Source: Typhlomys cinereus (lineage: Eukaryota > Chordata > Mammalia > Rodentia > Platacanthomyidae). From it: a stretch of DNA of 64,000 nucleotides. The position numbers and the translations under genes are program-made. Every line of letters starts with the position of its first letter. Positions within the stretch are counted from its first letter, which is position 1. Location of the stretch: positions 11,198,889-11,262,888 of the forward strand of contig JALPQD010000026.1 in NCBI GenBank assembly GCA_023101885.1, written 5' to 3'. Positions 1 through 11,559 of this stretch are shown here, in pieces. The notes beneath the pieces were generated by a model that saw nothing but the letters and a program-made list of their open reading frames with translations, searched no databases and was not told the origin of the DNA.

Positions 1-53
1 ACCTTCTGCTTGCGAGGCACAGTCTTAACCCTTGAGTCATCTCTCCAGCCCCT
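1..53 (-). mobile_element. Dip/B2-like SINE, tRNA-derived head, cut by window edge
   Basis: The plus strand ends in the reverse complement of the tRNA-like head shared by the complete SINEs elsewhere in the window: ACCTTCTGCTTGCGAGGC, then CTTAACCCTTGAGTCATCTC, then TCCAGCCCC. The rest of the element lies outside the window. Its homology to the copies at 4830-5120 and 50771-51084 is direct. The family name is from knowledge of rodent B2-superfamily SINEs. Confidence 0.8.
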
Positions 54-1180
54 AACATAGGCTTTGTTTATTCTGGGGACTCATTTTTTTGTCATCCGAG
101 TCCTAGAGTTATTGAAGCTCCTAAGAGCTCATAGGTAGTGAGCAGTTCAGAATGCTAAGGAAAGTAACACTTCTCTCTTGGTGGCCGCTAGACTTCACAC
201 GTGGGCTTTGTGTGACATTATTCTGCATGGGGCGTGACAGGCCACCTGCTTCTGTGACTTCTCATTCCTTGCCATCAGACTCTCTCAGCCCATCCTTTCT
301 GGTTTTTGTCCCCAGCTGTCGCTCATTCTTGATTCCTTGCTGGCCACATAGGTCTGTTTCCACGTTCTGGCTTCTCTCAGACCCTGAACAATACAAAACC
401 CTTAGGAGCAACCCTAGTGTCTGATCAGTTGCAGTCCTGGTCGATAGTAATGTCTGATCATTCAACCCAGCCCTGTCAGTCAACCCCTCTGTAAGGATGT
501 TGAAAGAAGGAAATAGGCAGAAAGAAAGACATCATAGGGAACAAATCCACAGCACTAGAAATGTCTTAACAGGTGTCGGCGAACGCATGGCTTCCGATCC
601 ATGATCTGTAATGATTTTGCTTCATGGACTTAGAAGACTGAGTTCAAGGTCAAGTTCTACCAAGCACATTCTGCACGAGGCTGGCAGATCTCCTGAAGTT
701 TGCAATTATTGAATGAGCTAGCGAGAAAATATTTTGCTTGCTGCCAAGTGTTTTGCAGGTACGATATTGATGTTTAGCTTTCTTCTTTGTTAAATGGGGC
801 CCTACTGGGTAAGAATTTACCAAAAAATAATTTATTGCTTTGTGAAATGATCACAGTTATAATTCTGTAAGAATCTGCCACCACCCAGTCTCGAAACGTG
901 ACCATGGAATTCTGTGGTGTTCTCAGCTCTGCCCAGGTACAATATTTTAATTAATTATGAGAAGGAAAGGCTGGGCCTTCGTGGATGAGCTGTCGCTGTA
1001 CCCGCTCACATAGGTGGGCAGTGGGCACCTCGCAGAGCCCTCCTGCCTTCTCCAGCATCTGTGTCATGTGCTGAATTCACCAGTGGGTCAGGCTACGTGT
1101 CTCATGCAGTTGCTCTCTTGCAATACTTTTCTTTGTCAACTGGTTTGTCCATTACTATTTTTGCATTTAAAAACTATCTG
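54..1180. other. Unique non-coding DNA
   Basis: I see no repeat family, RNA gene or credible exon here. Open frames at 152-424 (+) and 262-483 (-) overlap each other, are short and match nothing I recognise. The stretch may contain old unrecognised repeats. Confidence 0.5.
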
Positions 1181-1181
1181 T

Positions 1182-1510
1182 AGGGGTTGGGGAAATAAAT
1201 CAGAGGATTCCATTTTTGCCACCCAAGCCAAAGGACCTGGGTCTAGATCCCCAGATCCCACATAAAATGCTGGGCAGAAATGGATGAAGCCTGCAATGGT
1301 GGCCCTGGGAGGCGGAGCCTGGGAGGTCCCAGAGCAAAGCAAGAAGGAAGTAGAATAATCCTGATGATTCCTGATGTCACTGGGCCTCCACAGGTGCACA
1401 CACTCACCTCACATGCCCTGTGGCACACACACATACATACACACATACAAACACACATGCAGAGACATATATACACACAGACACATGTACACACACAAAT
1501 ACACACACCA
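1182..1510 (+). mobile_element. Old Dip-like SINE with (CA)n tail
   Basis: The order is a degraded tRNA-like head (GGGGTTGGGGAAATAAATCA), a B-box-like stretch (GGTCTAGATCCCCAGATCCC), the body block GGAGGCGGAGCCTGGGAGG, then an AATCCTGATGATTCCTGATG block shared with the copies at 36333 and 57050. A CA-rich tail follows at about 1407-1506. Overlapping 60-100 codon frames are low-complexity His/Thr artefacts of the CA tract. Confidence 0.78.
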
Positions 1511-1514
1511 CCTG

Positions 1515-3800
1515 TACTTACGTTGTCATATGTAGCAGTGATTATTGTGAATTCATCTTTGATGTTTTGAGTACAAATTTTACTTGCTTATGTTCTGATA
1601 CTCTATTACTATAGATTTACTGTCCTGTTGTCTTCATTGAAAATGTTTATGACAGTGTTTTGCCATTGTTAGGCCAGGAAGCCCACTTTCTAGAACCTTC
1701 CAAGGGTGACTTTTGGAACACTGAGTCATTCAAAGAGGGTTTTGTCTCTGTGACTTGATAGGCAGAACATTTTCATAAATAGAACTTTCCTTGCTTTCAC
1801 TAGGGACATATATACTCACTTGTAAAAGGTTAGAAAATCTTTAAAAGAACAACGTAGAGCAAATCTATGGCACCAGAGATAAAGAGCTTACTGTTTGGCT
1901 TTGCTGTGTATCTTCCCAAATTTTTCCTATACCACCATGAACATCTCATTAAAAGCTGAGTGACTATTATGGGTTTTTCTCATTAATAAAATAATATGAG
2001 ATAATTACAGAAGAGTTAGAAATGTTTTTAAGTGAAAGAAAATCAAACTAAACTATAATCTGATACCAAGAGAAAATGGCCATTTAACTTTTGCTTTATA
2101 GCTTTTTAATCTTTTCTTAGTATTATGTATTTAATTTGCTGTAATTTAATTAACTTTTACCCTAATTAAAAAACAATAAAATAACTCACAATGTTATTAT
2201 CCAAAAAAATCCATTACAAACTTGTACACAATCATCTAAGGTTTAGATTAGGTCAGTTTTATAACTATATGGGATTTTTTCCCCATGAAAACAAGATGCC
2301 AATTATATTGTCTTTTAGTCTCATTTCTTTAAAAACTATATGCACATACATGTACATTCCTACTATTTAAATGTTAATAATTCAAAGTGTTGCATTGAAT
2401 TCAACTGTTTTGAATTATCGCACCAGCCTAATTTACTATTTAGGGTATATTTAAGGTGCTCCTGGTGCCTCAATATTATAAATGGTCTATAGTGAACATT
2501 GTTCAACTATCTTCTGAGTGCATCGTGTGGCATTTGCTAACAACAAGATCTAGAGATGTAGCGTGAGAGCTGTTTTTGTCCATTGGGTGAGTAGCTTATA
2601 TGAAGCTTGTGTGTGGGAAATGGACCCTGGGCCTTAAGAATGCTAAGCACGTACACTCCCATTCAGCTACATGACACCCTTTGCAAATCTCTGCAGAGTT
2701 TATCCTTATAACAGCAGGATTTCCTGCAGCTTTGCCCCTCCCTTTCCTTTTACAACTTTGAGGTTGAAACAGAAGCAACACTTTTGTTGTGTTTTTATTT
2801 CATTTTCATTCCCATCCATCATTTCTATATTAAATCACATAATCACTGGTTCTGTGGATAACCCACCACCCTTTGAGGGTAAACAATAATGGGAGAAGGA
2901 ATTTCTGAATCCAGAATTGTAGCGTTCCATGTGGAAGTCTGCAAAATCGCGATCACTATTCATTAATTCCTGAGCACAGTTCATTTGGCACTTAGAGAAC
3001 AGTCAGTCGGTAGACGCATTCCTTCCGCCAGTTCTTTTCCTAAGAGTTGGGAATGTAGAAGTGAACTAGTCTGTCCTTTCTGTACTGAAGATAAATATAT
3101 TTTTATGGTCTTATACAACACTGATGGTCAACAAACGGTAATGAAGAAATCACATGATGTCACAATTAAGAAATGCAACCAGTTATGTTGACCCAGGAAT
3201 TATTGAATAGTGATTGCGATTTTGCTGACTTCCTATGCTGGGCAGCAGGAACCATTCCATCAAAGTCCTCTGCCTGGTGCTTCGATTCTCTTGAGGCAGG
3301 GGAAGATGGTCAGCCCAAGAAAAGAGCAAGGCACGATGGGAAGACTTGACTAGATTCACGAACACGAGAAAGTGCTGGGGAACACAGAGCACAGCTGCAT
3401 TCAACCCGAGGCTTTTGTTGATTCCTGGGACGCATATAATATATTTTTAAAGCCTGAAATTCAGGAACTTTTTGTCTCCCCTCGCCCTGAAGGGTTTTTC
3501 TCCTTCTTGCGGCTTTAGCTAAATGGTTTCTTACATAAGCTCTTACACCAGAGCTTTGACACCCTGTAATCAAAGGCTGTAACTCTAGGAGGTGGAACTA
3601 TCCAGATGGTCCAGGGGGACGGGAATGATGCAGGGGGGAAGCGACAAATGAATGACTGAGTGCCTCTCTCAGGAGGGGACATCATGGCGACCATTTGCCT
3701 TACTGTCGACCACCTAACACACAAGGCGGGGGTAGGAGGTATGAGGATCCATCAAGACTCAGCTTCCAGAAACTTCTTCTTTTCTTGTGATGTGAAATAC
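1515..3800. other. AT-rich unique DNA with a possible L1 vestige
   Basis: About 1850-2550 is strongly AT-rich. A short stretch near 2470-2520 (AATATTATAAATGGTCTATA and onward) resembles a common L1 ORF2-derived block on the antisense strand, but it is too degraded for confidence. The remainder shows no exon, RNA gene or named repeat. Confidence 0.4.

Positions 3801-3804
<4 letters not shown>

Positions 3805-3833
<29 letters not shown>
3805..3833. repeat. (TG)n microsatellite
   Basis: An uninterrupted TG run of about 14 to 15 units. No SINE body is visible beside it, unlike most other TG/CA tracts in this window. Confidence 0.95.
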
Positions 3834-3837
<4 letters not shown>

Positions 3838-4039
3838 GAGTATAGAAATATAAGTCGCTTTCATGGTAATATTGAAGTCAGCAACCGCGTGACCACCATC
3901 CACTTACTGAGGAACACAATACTTCAGCATGCTTCTCTGACCTTCCTCTCCCGTTCCTTTCTAACAAATAATGACTATTCTGACTTTTTGGATAGTGATT
4001 CCCTTCTATGTCTTTACGTACGACGTATGTGTGAGGACT

Positions 4040-4385
4040 GTCAGCCTGACACGGAGGCAGGTCTCCACGCCCACCTACGACTGCAGTTGGCCTGTGGACA
4101 TGCCTGCAAAGGACGTTTGAGATTGCCTAAGACTCAGCCCCGGTGGACAGGATCAGTTCCCGGGCAGGTGGCTCAGAACTGCATAGCGAAGGAGAACGAA
4201 CCCTGACAAGCCAGCACATACACACCCACTTATTGCTTTCCAGTCCTGAGTGGCGGTGGGACGTGACCAGCTCCTTCCGGCTTCTGTGCATTGTGCTTCC
4301 CACCACAAGGGACTGAAACCTGGATGAAACCCTTTTCCCTGAAGTTGGGTTTGACACTTGTTACAGCAGCATACAAGGGAACCAA
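4040..4385 (+). mobile_element. MT/MaLR-type LTR, 3' part
   Basis: The 3' half reads in the order typical of rodent ERVL-MaLR LTRs: GACGTGACCAGCTCC, then GTGCTTCCCACCACAAGGGAC, then GAAACCCTTTTCCCTGAAGT, then ACTTGTTACAGCAGCA. This parallels the better copy at 52100-52293. The 5' end is degraded and its boundary is uncertain. Confidence 0.6.
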
Positions 4386-4510
4386 GACGGAATCTGCATT
4401 ATATTATTTATAGCCTGCTCGTAAAAAGTATGCAAAGTACTCATGATAAATCTTCTTTATTCTTTCCTTATCTTACTTAGTAATGTTTGTGATTTATTTA
4501 TATTTGTGAC

Positions 4511-4542
<32 letters not shown>
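4511..4542. repeat. (AT)n microsatellite
   Basis: An alternating AT run flanked by AT-rich sequence, with no other feature visible. Confidence 0.95.
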
Positions 4543-4546
<4 letters not shown>

Positions 4547-4829
4547 CATTTTAGGAGAAAATAAATGAACCTATCCCAAATTATGCAGCCATTATGCAAC
4601 TGATGTATATTTATGGTGTTTACAATTTATGATCATTCTTGCTAGAAACAGAAATTTCTGTAACCAAAAATATACCATGTAAATTTATAACATGGACATT
4701 CAACAAAGTTCTTTCCCAGATTGGGTGGGGCAATTCATGCTTCAGATGAGACTTCCTTTCTCACTAAAATACTCAGTCTCATATATTCACATTTTTTGCC
4801 AAGATGACAAATATTCATTTGTATTTTTT

Positions 4830-5120
4830 TATTATTATTATCATTTATTCAACTGTGTGCATATGGGTGTGTATTTGCGCGCGCGTGTGTCTGTGTGTGT
4901 GTGTTTCTGTGTATGTGTAGAACCACGGATGAATTCGCGAACCACCATGGCCGCCTCCACCTCCTTCTGCCCCGGGATTCACAGGCTCCGCCCTACCAGG
5001 ATCAGAAGCGCAGGCCGCCCCCGCTTCCACCTGGCGTCTATATGTGGGATCTGGGATCCGAACTCAGGACCTTCCACCTGCAAGGTGGAGGCTTAACCCC
5101 TGAGCCACCTCTCCAGCCCC
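4830..5120 (-). mobile_element. Young Dip-like SINE with target-site duplications
   Basis: A complete element in reverse orientation. From left to right: T-rich tail, TG/CG-rich microsatellite tail (4855-4918), the block GAACCACGGATGAATTCGCG, the body, the B-box-like GGGATCCGAACTCAGGACC, and the tRNA head complement ending CTCCAGCCCC. The flanks carry a 15-bp target duplication, TCATTTGTATTTTTT at 4815-4829 and TCATTTGCATTTTTT at 5121-5135, with one mismatch. That is the signature of L1-assisted insertion. The body is about 95% identical by eye to 50771-51084. Open frames across it are spurious. Confidence 0.9.
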
Positions 5121-5332
5121 TCATTTGCATTTTTTAATTTGCATTTTTCTGATAATGTTGATACTGAGCCTTTCTTAGGGGGTTTCTTATCATGGAAGTC
5201 CTTTTGGGAAATTCAATTCCTGTGTTTAGTGTTGGTTGGTTTATCTTCTTGATTCATGGCTTCTTTTTTTTTTCAGGATTAAGGTAGAGCTTTTCAGAGG
5301 AGAAAAAGAATGGAACTCATAGACTCCAGCTG

Positions 5333-5440
5333 TGGAGTGCCATGAGGGGCCAGGGCCCTTGGGAGAACTCGTGGAGTCCATGAGTGGCATGGAGCTAGGA
5401 AAGAACTCACGGACTCTACACATGGAGTTCCATGAGGGGC
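5333..5440. repeat. Imperfect short direct repeats, TGGAGT(N)CCATGAG
   Basis: The block TGGAGTGCCATGAGGGGC at 5333 recurs with changes at 5372 and 5423. Copies of AACTC(G/A)(T/C)GGA lie between them. This is probably a degenerate tandem repeat of about 40-50 bp. It may belong to the LTR-like sequence that follows. Confidence 0.5.
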
Positions 5441-5606
5441 AGGCGCACAATTCATGGCTTCTTACATGTCTTGGACATGCATACCCACATGCCTACGGGC
5501 AGAGTTTTTGTTTTAGTCTCACGACAACACCAAATTTCTCGGCTGGCAACTTGCTTTACTTTCATATTCTGTTGCTGGTCCTGAGCAAGTAAGGGGCACA
5601 GAAGTG

Positions 5607-5910
5607 TTTGTTTTCACAGTTTCAGGTCACAGTCTGTCACGGCAGGAGAGTTAAAGCAGGAGCCAAGAGAATTTGCCACATCCTCAGCCACAGCATGTCC
5701 ACAGCCACACCATATCTACAGCCAGTGCACGAGACAAGGACCATTGCATATCAGCTTGCTGTCAGCTTTGCCAAAATACTAACCAACTCTCTACATCTTA
5801 GTTCACCTGCCCTGGGAGACCGTAGGCTGGATCTGCCCACATTACTTATAAAATCAAGACAATCTTCTACAGGTTTGCCAGAGGCCTGCCGTCACACCTG
5901 TGTCTAAAGA
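5607..5910 (-). mobile_element. MT/MaLR-type LTR, reverse orientation
   Basis: It matches the block order of the reverse-orientation copy at 15745-16074: CACAGTCTGTCACGGCAGGA, a region ending in CACATC, CACCTGCCCTGGGAGACCG, CAGAGGCCTGCCGTCACACC. The ends are eroded. Frame 5608-5907 lies inside this LTR and is not a gene. Confidence 0.5.
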
Positions 5911-6925
5911 CCTGCTTTGTGCACTGCTCTAGACTTTGTGTTTTTACTTTATTAATATAACTTGGTGATTAACACTCTTATTTATTTTTAGCAGTAGTCG
6001 TGTTTGTATTTTTCCATGAATGGTTTATTACAGTTGGTTGAAAATGTATTTCCCTCTTGTGGGTGGTGACAGATTCCCTGGCATCGTGATGTAAATACCT
6101 ACTTGTCTATTTCATAATTGTTGCTCTTCCCACAATTGATGTTGGAAGATGTTTCTGAATGGCATGCTTCCAACTCGCCCAGTAAGATACAAAGTACTCT
6201 TTGTCAGATGGACAGACCCTCCAAGACTGAGATGGAGAAAACTTAGAATGGACTTTGTCATGACCTCGGAGGTCTCTGAAGCTGTCCTATCAAACGCTTT
6301 AAGCGCTTGAGGAAGTGGAAAGCCAGCCAACATAGTCCACGTGCTTCCCACCAGCTAACCAGAGCAGTGACATGTGCTTTGTCATGTTTTTGCTCCTTCA
6401 TGAGAGTTTCACTGAAGTGAAATACACATGTAGCGATACCACAGCCTCACGACACACCAGGCCTGCGGAAACTCTGCAACTTCCCTTCATCTTTCTTTCA
6501 GCACTGCATTGTCTTGACTTGAATCTTGACAGATGCATTCATCCCGCGCCTGTGATCTGTGGGCGGAAGTCCGACTGTTGGTGCTGGCCATTTGCCCTAC
6601 ATGGGTCCAGCCCTGTCTCTCTGTGACTCAGTTGTTCCTATTGCCACTTGATTACCACAGGATCATTTACCCGTCCCGCTGTTTGCAGACACATGTTGTC
6701 AGTGGGAGACTCTCATTTGTGCTGATCTATCATTCTTAGCCAGACCTGTTGGTCGGCCTCTGCACACGGAGCCCTCGCTTGGATAGTGGAGAGAACTTTT
6801 TGCTGGGTGGCGAGGAGTGTGTTAGCTTGATACTGAAGGGCTGCTTTCCCAAGGGCACTCACTTGAAGATTCATTGATGAAGGAGTTGGGTACTGTGCAT
6901 TTGTTTTACTTTTGTTATTTGAATG
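5911..6925. other. Unique non-coding DNA
   Basis: No named repeat, RNA gene or credible exon is visible. Short frames at 6112-6351 (-), 6372-6626 (+) and 6533-6739 (+) overlap each other and are unrecognised. Confidence 0.45.
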
Positions 6926-6929
6926 GTCA

Positions 6930-7190
6930 CCTCATTTTTATATGATTTTTCTTTGGGTAGTTTTTAAAATAGTTTTATTCCTTGACACTTTTGTACATAC
7001 ATATAATTAATTTATGTGTTTTCACCCCTTACTACCCAATCCTACCTCCCCTTCCTGTCCTTTTCAGCCAGTCTCCCTCCTCCTTTCACATCTTTGTGCA
7101 TGCATGGTCCACTGCGTTTCCTCTGAGATGTCCATACTCGCAAAAGGCCGAGAACTTGCTGGGGCATGGATGTCTTATCAGTGAGTAAAT
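6930..7190 (-). mobile_element. Possible L1 3'-end-related fragment
   Basis: The plus strand shows ATAGTTTTATTCCTTGACAC, then TTTTGTACATACATATAATT, then a pyrimidine-rich CACCCCTTACTACCC block and TGTGCATGCATGGTCCACTG. This resembles antisense 3'-end sequence of rodent L1 or L1-associated repeats. The match is from memory of the family pattern only. Confidence 0.35.
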
Positions 7191-7206
7191 CATTGAGTAT
7201 AGAAGC

Positions 7207-7563
7207 TGTAACCGTTACTCTTAACCATTGCTGTGAGAGAGCACCCAAAGTCAAGCCACTTAAGGGAGAAAGGGAGATTTATTCAGCTTGCAATTCCAGA
7301 GGGGTGATATAGTCTCTCAAAGCAGAGGTGGCCTGGCTGGCTGGCCAAAGCTGGAGGAGGCTATGTCACCGCAGACATCTTGGAGGCTGAGAGCTGCATA
7401 CTGCTTGCTGCAAAGGCTGACTTCTCCTGGAGGCAGGGTGGGATTCATTCACCTCAAGGCCCACCCCTTGTGACTGCCTTTCTCCAGCAAGGCTCCACCT
7501 CTCAAGGTGCCATGACCTTGCCAAATACATGAGACTGTGGGGGACACATTGCAAACCACGACA
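7207..7563 (-). mobile_element. Solo MT/MaLR-type LTR with exact 5-bp target duplication
   Basis: In reverse orientation the 357-bp element starts TGTCGTGGTTTGCAATGTGT and ends at the complement of TGTAACCGTTACTC, giving TG...CA termini. Internal blocks include GGTCATGGCACCTTTGAGAG and the polyadenylation-type region near TGAATAAATCTCCC. The flanks are GAAGC at 7202-7206 and GAAGC at 7564-7568, an exact 5-bp duplication typical of ERVL/MaLR integration. It is a solo LTR with no internal sequence beside it. Confidence 0.85.
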
Positions 7564-8010
7564 GAAGCCTCCCTTCTTCTGTCTGGTATTTACCTTAAAT
7601 GGTCTCTTGGAGAGGTACAGCATTTCTTGAGATCATCCCTTATCTAGGGTGAAATATTGATAGGCCAGCATTGTGCAGGTCTTGTGGAAACAGACATCAC
7701 TGCAGTTAACTGCGGGGTGCTGCAGCTCTGTCATAACCAGAAGATACTGTCTGGTAAAAGCCCTCCCCACACTTAGACTCTTACATTCTTAATACCCCTT
7801 TTCTGAAAGGTTCCTTGAGCTTTGGGACGGAGATGTCTTTAATGTCCGGTTTGGAGTTAACAGTCTGCAGCCACTTATTGTCTGCCCGTTGGCCATCTCT
7901 GCATTACACGCCTTCCATTGCAAAAGAATGCTTCTTAGTCTAGTGCTGAGAGCTTCTCTAATCCATGAGTATGGTGATAAGTGTTTAGATGGCAGTTTGC
8001 TATCAAGTGC
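7564..8010. other. Unique non-coding DNA
   Basis: I see no repeat or gene between the two LTRs. It starts with the right-hand target duplication of the preceding element. Confidence 0.5.
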
Positions 8011-8384
8011 TGTGAGAGTTAATCCTGGGTGTCAACTTGACACACCTGGAATTAACTAAGATTGGCTGAGACCACCTGAAGAGATTATCTGCATAATACA
8101 AAGACCAGTCCTAGATCCCACTGGAACTTCCCAGTAATGGACCAGATAAAAGAAAACACAGAACAGAAGACTGGAAGGAGAAAAAGATTCTCCAGGAAGC
8201 CCACTAGCCTCTCGGATGGGTGTGACGTAGCCTGTCTCTGGCTTCAGCCGCCAGCCATGCTGCTTCCACGGAGAAAGACTGTATCTCCCCTCTGGAACCC
8301 CGAGGTGAATAAATTTCCTTTTCTCCCTAAAGTTATTTGACTTTGGGTGTTCTCTTACAGCAGTAGTTAAGAGTTACTGTTACA
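8011..8384 (+). mobile_element. Mosaic MaLR/ERVL-like solo LTR
   Basis: The 374-bp block has TG...CA ends. Its left half (about 8011-8195) follows the LTR at 25102-25573: TTAATCCTGGGTGTCAACTT, ATTAACTAAGATTGGCTGAG, CTTCCCAGTAATGGACCA. Its right half (about 8205-8384) instead follows the LTR at 29744-30083: CTCGGATGGGTGTGACGTAG, GCCGCCAGCCATGCTGCTTC, GAATAAATTTCCTTTTCTCC, TACAGCAGTAG. AATAAA lies near 8308. The join is near 8195-8210. The frame 8137-8340 crosses both halves and is not a gene. Confidence 0.65.
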
Positions 8385-9845
8385 AGTAATTATAATTAAA
8401 CCCTAGGAGTTGCACCCACGTAGGCCTGTGGTCTCACTTCCCTCCGGTATTTAACTCAGATTACAGTGCTGGGTATTAACGCTCCATGTCTGAGCAGAGG
8501 TGCAGAGAAGCATGAATTTTGCATGATGCGGAAAGGTTATCCCTTTGAGGGAGACACCGCCATACGCGCTCCACAAGCAGACAAACAGGAATAGGTGGAA
8601 CTGGGCTTCCTTTTCAATCCGGGGTGCTGCTCCCCGAGTCCTGTGCTGGACAGCGGCTCCCATTCCGCCCTTCCACCAGGGACACGAGCAAGCACCGTAC
8701 TCTTTGAGTTCCCAGATCCCCGTTTTCCCACATTTTGATGCCTCTGAGCTTGGGTTGCAGTTTAATTTGATAGTTTTTCCGATTCGATGTACTTTTTTGT
8801 GAGCTCATTTCTTTGAGGTAGACTAATAGTGGATCATATAATTAGGGGTATGTCCCAGCAAAGGATCAACATGAGTTTTCAAAATTCTACTTCTAGATGT
8901 CTATGATATAAGGGGCAGGAAGCTGGGCAATCGTATAGTCGTATACTTTTCAATATATTATGTTATATATATATTATTCAATATTCAAAGCCAAATAAGA
9001 AAAACCATAGGAATTCACCCAAAAGAGAGAGCATGCAGCTAGTTTGAAATCTTGGAATTACTTCCTCATATAACCACTCAGAGCAGGAGAGCAAAATCTT
9101 ATTTGTAAAATGTTGTGTGGTTGAGAAGCACAGGAGAGAGAAACATAGCTCTTGAATGCCAACCAGGCTATGCAGAGCAGGCCGGTGGAATGAGCTGCGG
9201 CTCCCCATCAAGTAGATCAAAGCTCTATATTATGAGCTGCAAGACATCATCCTGCAGCCAGAACACGTTCTCCTCCCTGGTCCCAACAGAACCACAGTAA
9301 TCCAGACTTCAGACATCCATGAGACTTTGGACTGCTTCCCTGAGATACACAGAGATGCATGCTGCTTGTGGGACGCAACCGCATCACTGTCTGGGTGATC
9401 TGCAAAGACCAGAGGATACAGCAGCCAGGCCCCCTGTAATGGGTTGGGGCCCTCCTGAATCCCCTTTTGCCTTGGGGCTACTTCAGTTTTATGTGGAAGG
9501 CAGGCAGCACATCTGACAGCATTAGGTCATAGGCCTGTGTTGGAAAACAGTGTCAGTGACTTCACTGGACTCATAAAATCCGATTGCAACATCCTGTTAC
9601 TCCCCCGAATGATCCGATGGCTGCCTTCCCTCCTAGCCACTTTCCAGCTCACCCTCCAAGCCCACTCCCACTGGATGCCACCGTTCACATGTCCAGTGAG
9701 CATCAGCAAGACATCGTCTTGCTCCAGATGTGGTGCCTGAAAAGGCCACAGCACTCACGTGTGACGTCCAAGAGCATAGCCTGGTCCTGTCCATCATAAA
9801 ATAGTCAGCTGAACCCAGAGAGGAATGTCTTACTGGAAAAATTAA
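8385..9845. other. Unique non-coding DNA
   Basis: No exon, RNA gene or named repeat is seen. Overlapping short frames occur on both strands, including 9527-9754 (-) and 9633-9938 (-), with no recognisable domain. Confidence 0.45.
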
Positions 9846-9854
9846 ACAGTGACC

Positions 9855-9945
9855 CTGGAATTTGGTCCTAACCCTTGGGAGGCTGAGACAGAAGGATGAT
9901 GTGTGCTGAATTCCATCACACAGGAAAGGCAATGCCATCTTCTCT
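9855..9945 (+). mobile_element. B1-like (7SL-derived) SINE fragment
   Basis: The stretch CCTAACCCTTGGGAGGCTGA then GACAGAAGGATGATGTGTGC follows the B1/Alu left-arm pattern (TAATCCCAGCACTNGGGAGGCTGAGGCAGG). It is truncated and diverged. Confidence 0.5.
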
Positions 9946-9957
9946 GCTAGGTTACCA

Positions 9958-10870
9958 TTTTTTAAAACATTTTTTATTATCTCCGCTCATACAAACTTAA
10001 TAGGTACACCGGTTCCTTCCCTCCCTCCCTCCTCCTCCCCCTAACCCCCCTGCTCACCCTCCCCTCACCCCTCCCTCCCCACCCCCCAGTGCCTCCCTTT
10101 CCCCAATCCCCGGAGAATCCTTTAATGTGCATGCCAAACTCTCCTCTGGGTCCTCCTCTCTGATGACGTACAAGGACCCAGCAGCATTTCCCTGAACCCT
10201 TTCCTTAGCTCCTCTTAAGCATAGGAACACTATTTTGGCTGTCAATCCCTTGCCTCCAAGGATCTTGGTGCTTTTAGCATATGCTAGACTTTGTGGGGTC
10301 AGTAGTGTGTTGGACATTGCGCAGGGCATGCAAAGTCCAATTATGATTGCTTCGGCCCTAACTTGTGTGGTGTATCTTGCATATCATTGCTCCTCCCATC
10401 CTTGTGCTCTTACACTCTTACTGCCCCCTCTTCCGCAAATTTCCCTGAGCTTCAGGATGGGGAGAGATTAGGCTGGCCTAGTTCTAGGTGGTTGATATAG
10501 AGTCTCTGAAGTTCTGGATTATGGTTTGTTGATTTTCTTTTGCAGTTTTGCTGCTCCTGCAATGCTCTTCACTCCATCCTGATGGGTATTGGATGTCACC
10601 CTCTGGCCAGAGATAAAAAGCTGTTAAACTAGAGTCTTGTTATAAGAGTATATTCAAAGGTAGATGTAATAAAAGTAGGAAACCACAGTGAGGGAGGGGT
10701 CAATCACCCATTTGCAAAATGGTTACTTATTATCTGCCAGGCTATATGTCCTCCCCTTCTGGTGAGATTCCAAACAGGTCTGTGAAGAGAAGCTTTATGA
10801 CCAGGCCAATGTTCTGTTCTTCATTATTATTTCCTCCACATTTGGCCCTGATGTTTGAAAGATGATTTTT
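9958..10870 (-). mobile_element. L1 3' end (3' UTR and A-tail), reverse orientation
   Basis: The left end TTTTTTAAAACATTTTTTAT is the complement of an A-rich tail. Next comes a C-rich tract at 10017-10095, which on the minus strand is the long G-rich polypurine tract typical of rodent L1 3' UTRs. After it come blocks such as GAATCCTTTAATGTGCATGCC. No reverse-transcriptase frame is present, so this is a 5'-truncated copy. The inner boundary near 10870 is a guess. The frames 10054-10329 (-) and 10235-10471 (+) are not L1 ORFs. Confidence 0.65.
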
Positions 10871-11279
10871 CCAGCTCTACTCTCCACATATTGCCAGTTG
10901 GCAATCTGCAATCCACTGTGGGCAATAGCCCTTCTCTCTGCCTGGCTTATTTGCTTATTGACTGAATAATTTTTTACCTACTTATTTATCTACTTATCAT
11001 CAGTATGATCTCAAGGGTAAGGTTGTTGGCTTACTTATGAGACTGTCACAGAGTAGACCAATGGGGAACCCACTAAAGGTTCCTATGTCATAAAGATATG
11101 AGTTTTTAAGTCTTTGCTATAATTTCCAACACCCTGAGACCGTTCAATGTCATCGTACATCTAACCTGGTCCAGGCCTGACATCATCAACTTCACTGAGA
11201 ATTCCTGGCTCCTTTCACTGGGTTTAAAGACCAAGGTCTGAAGATTGCATGTTCTATGTTTCCATTGCTCATAGGATGC
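10871..11279. other. Unique or unclassified non-coding DNA
   Basis: There is no supportable feature. It may continue the neighbouring old L1. Confidence 0.4.
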
Positions 11280-11299
11280 CTGTATTTCAGGGCCGAGCT

Positions 11300-11535
11300 A
11301 CAAATATATGAATGCGCAAATACACACATATATTTACAAATATGGACATATATTTACATAGAACTTACACATATACTTATAGAGAACTTACATAGGCATA
11401 TATGTTTACACACATGTATATATATGCATATAATCATATTTGTGTATACATATGCCTTTATGTTTAGGCTTGTATATGCATATTTGCATACACATTTGTA
11501 TATCTATATATGTGTAAGCACGCATGTGTATAATT
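11300..11535. repeat. AT-rich (ACATAT)n-like low-complexity tract
   Basis: Degenerate repeats of ACATATA, TACATAT and TGTATA type run through this interval. The overlapping 93-codon frame is Tyr/Ile/His-rich and is an artefact of the repeat. Confidence 0.85.
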
Positions 11536-11559
11536 AGGAATCAGGAGGCCTTTAAAGCA

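Noticed and set aside
4900..5096. Coding exon suggested by similar peptides at 4692-5096, 38683-38886 and 50726-51061
   Set aside because: The shared peptides come from three copies of the same SINE in reverse orientation, each with target-site duplications.
9958..10870. Intact L1 with ORF2
   Set aside because: Only 3' UTR-type sequence and the tail are visible. No reverse-transcriptase or endonuclease frame is present.
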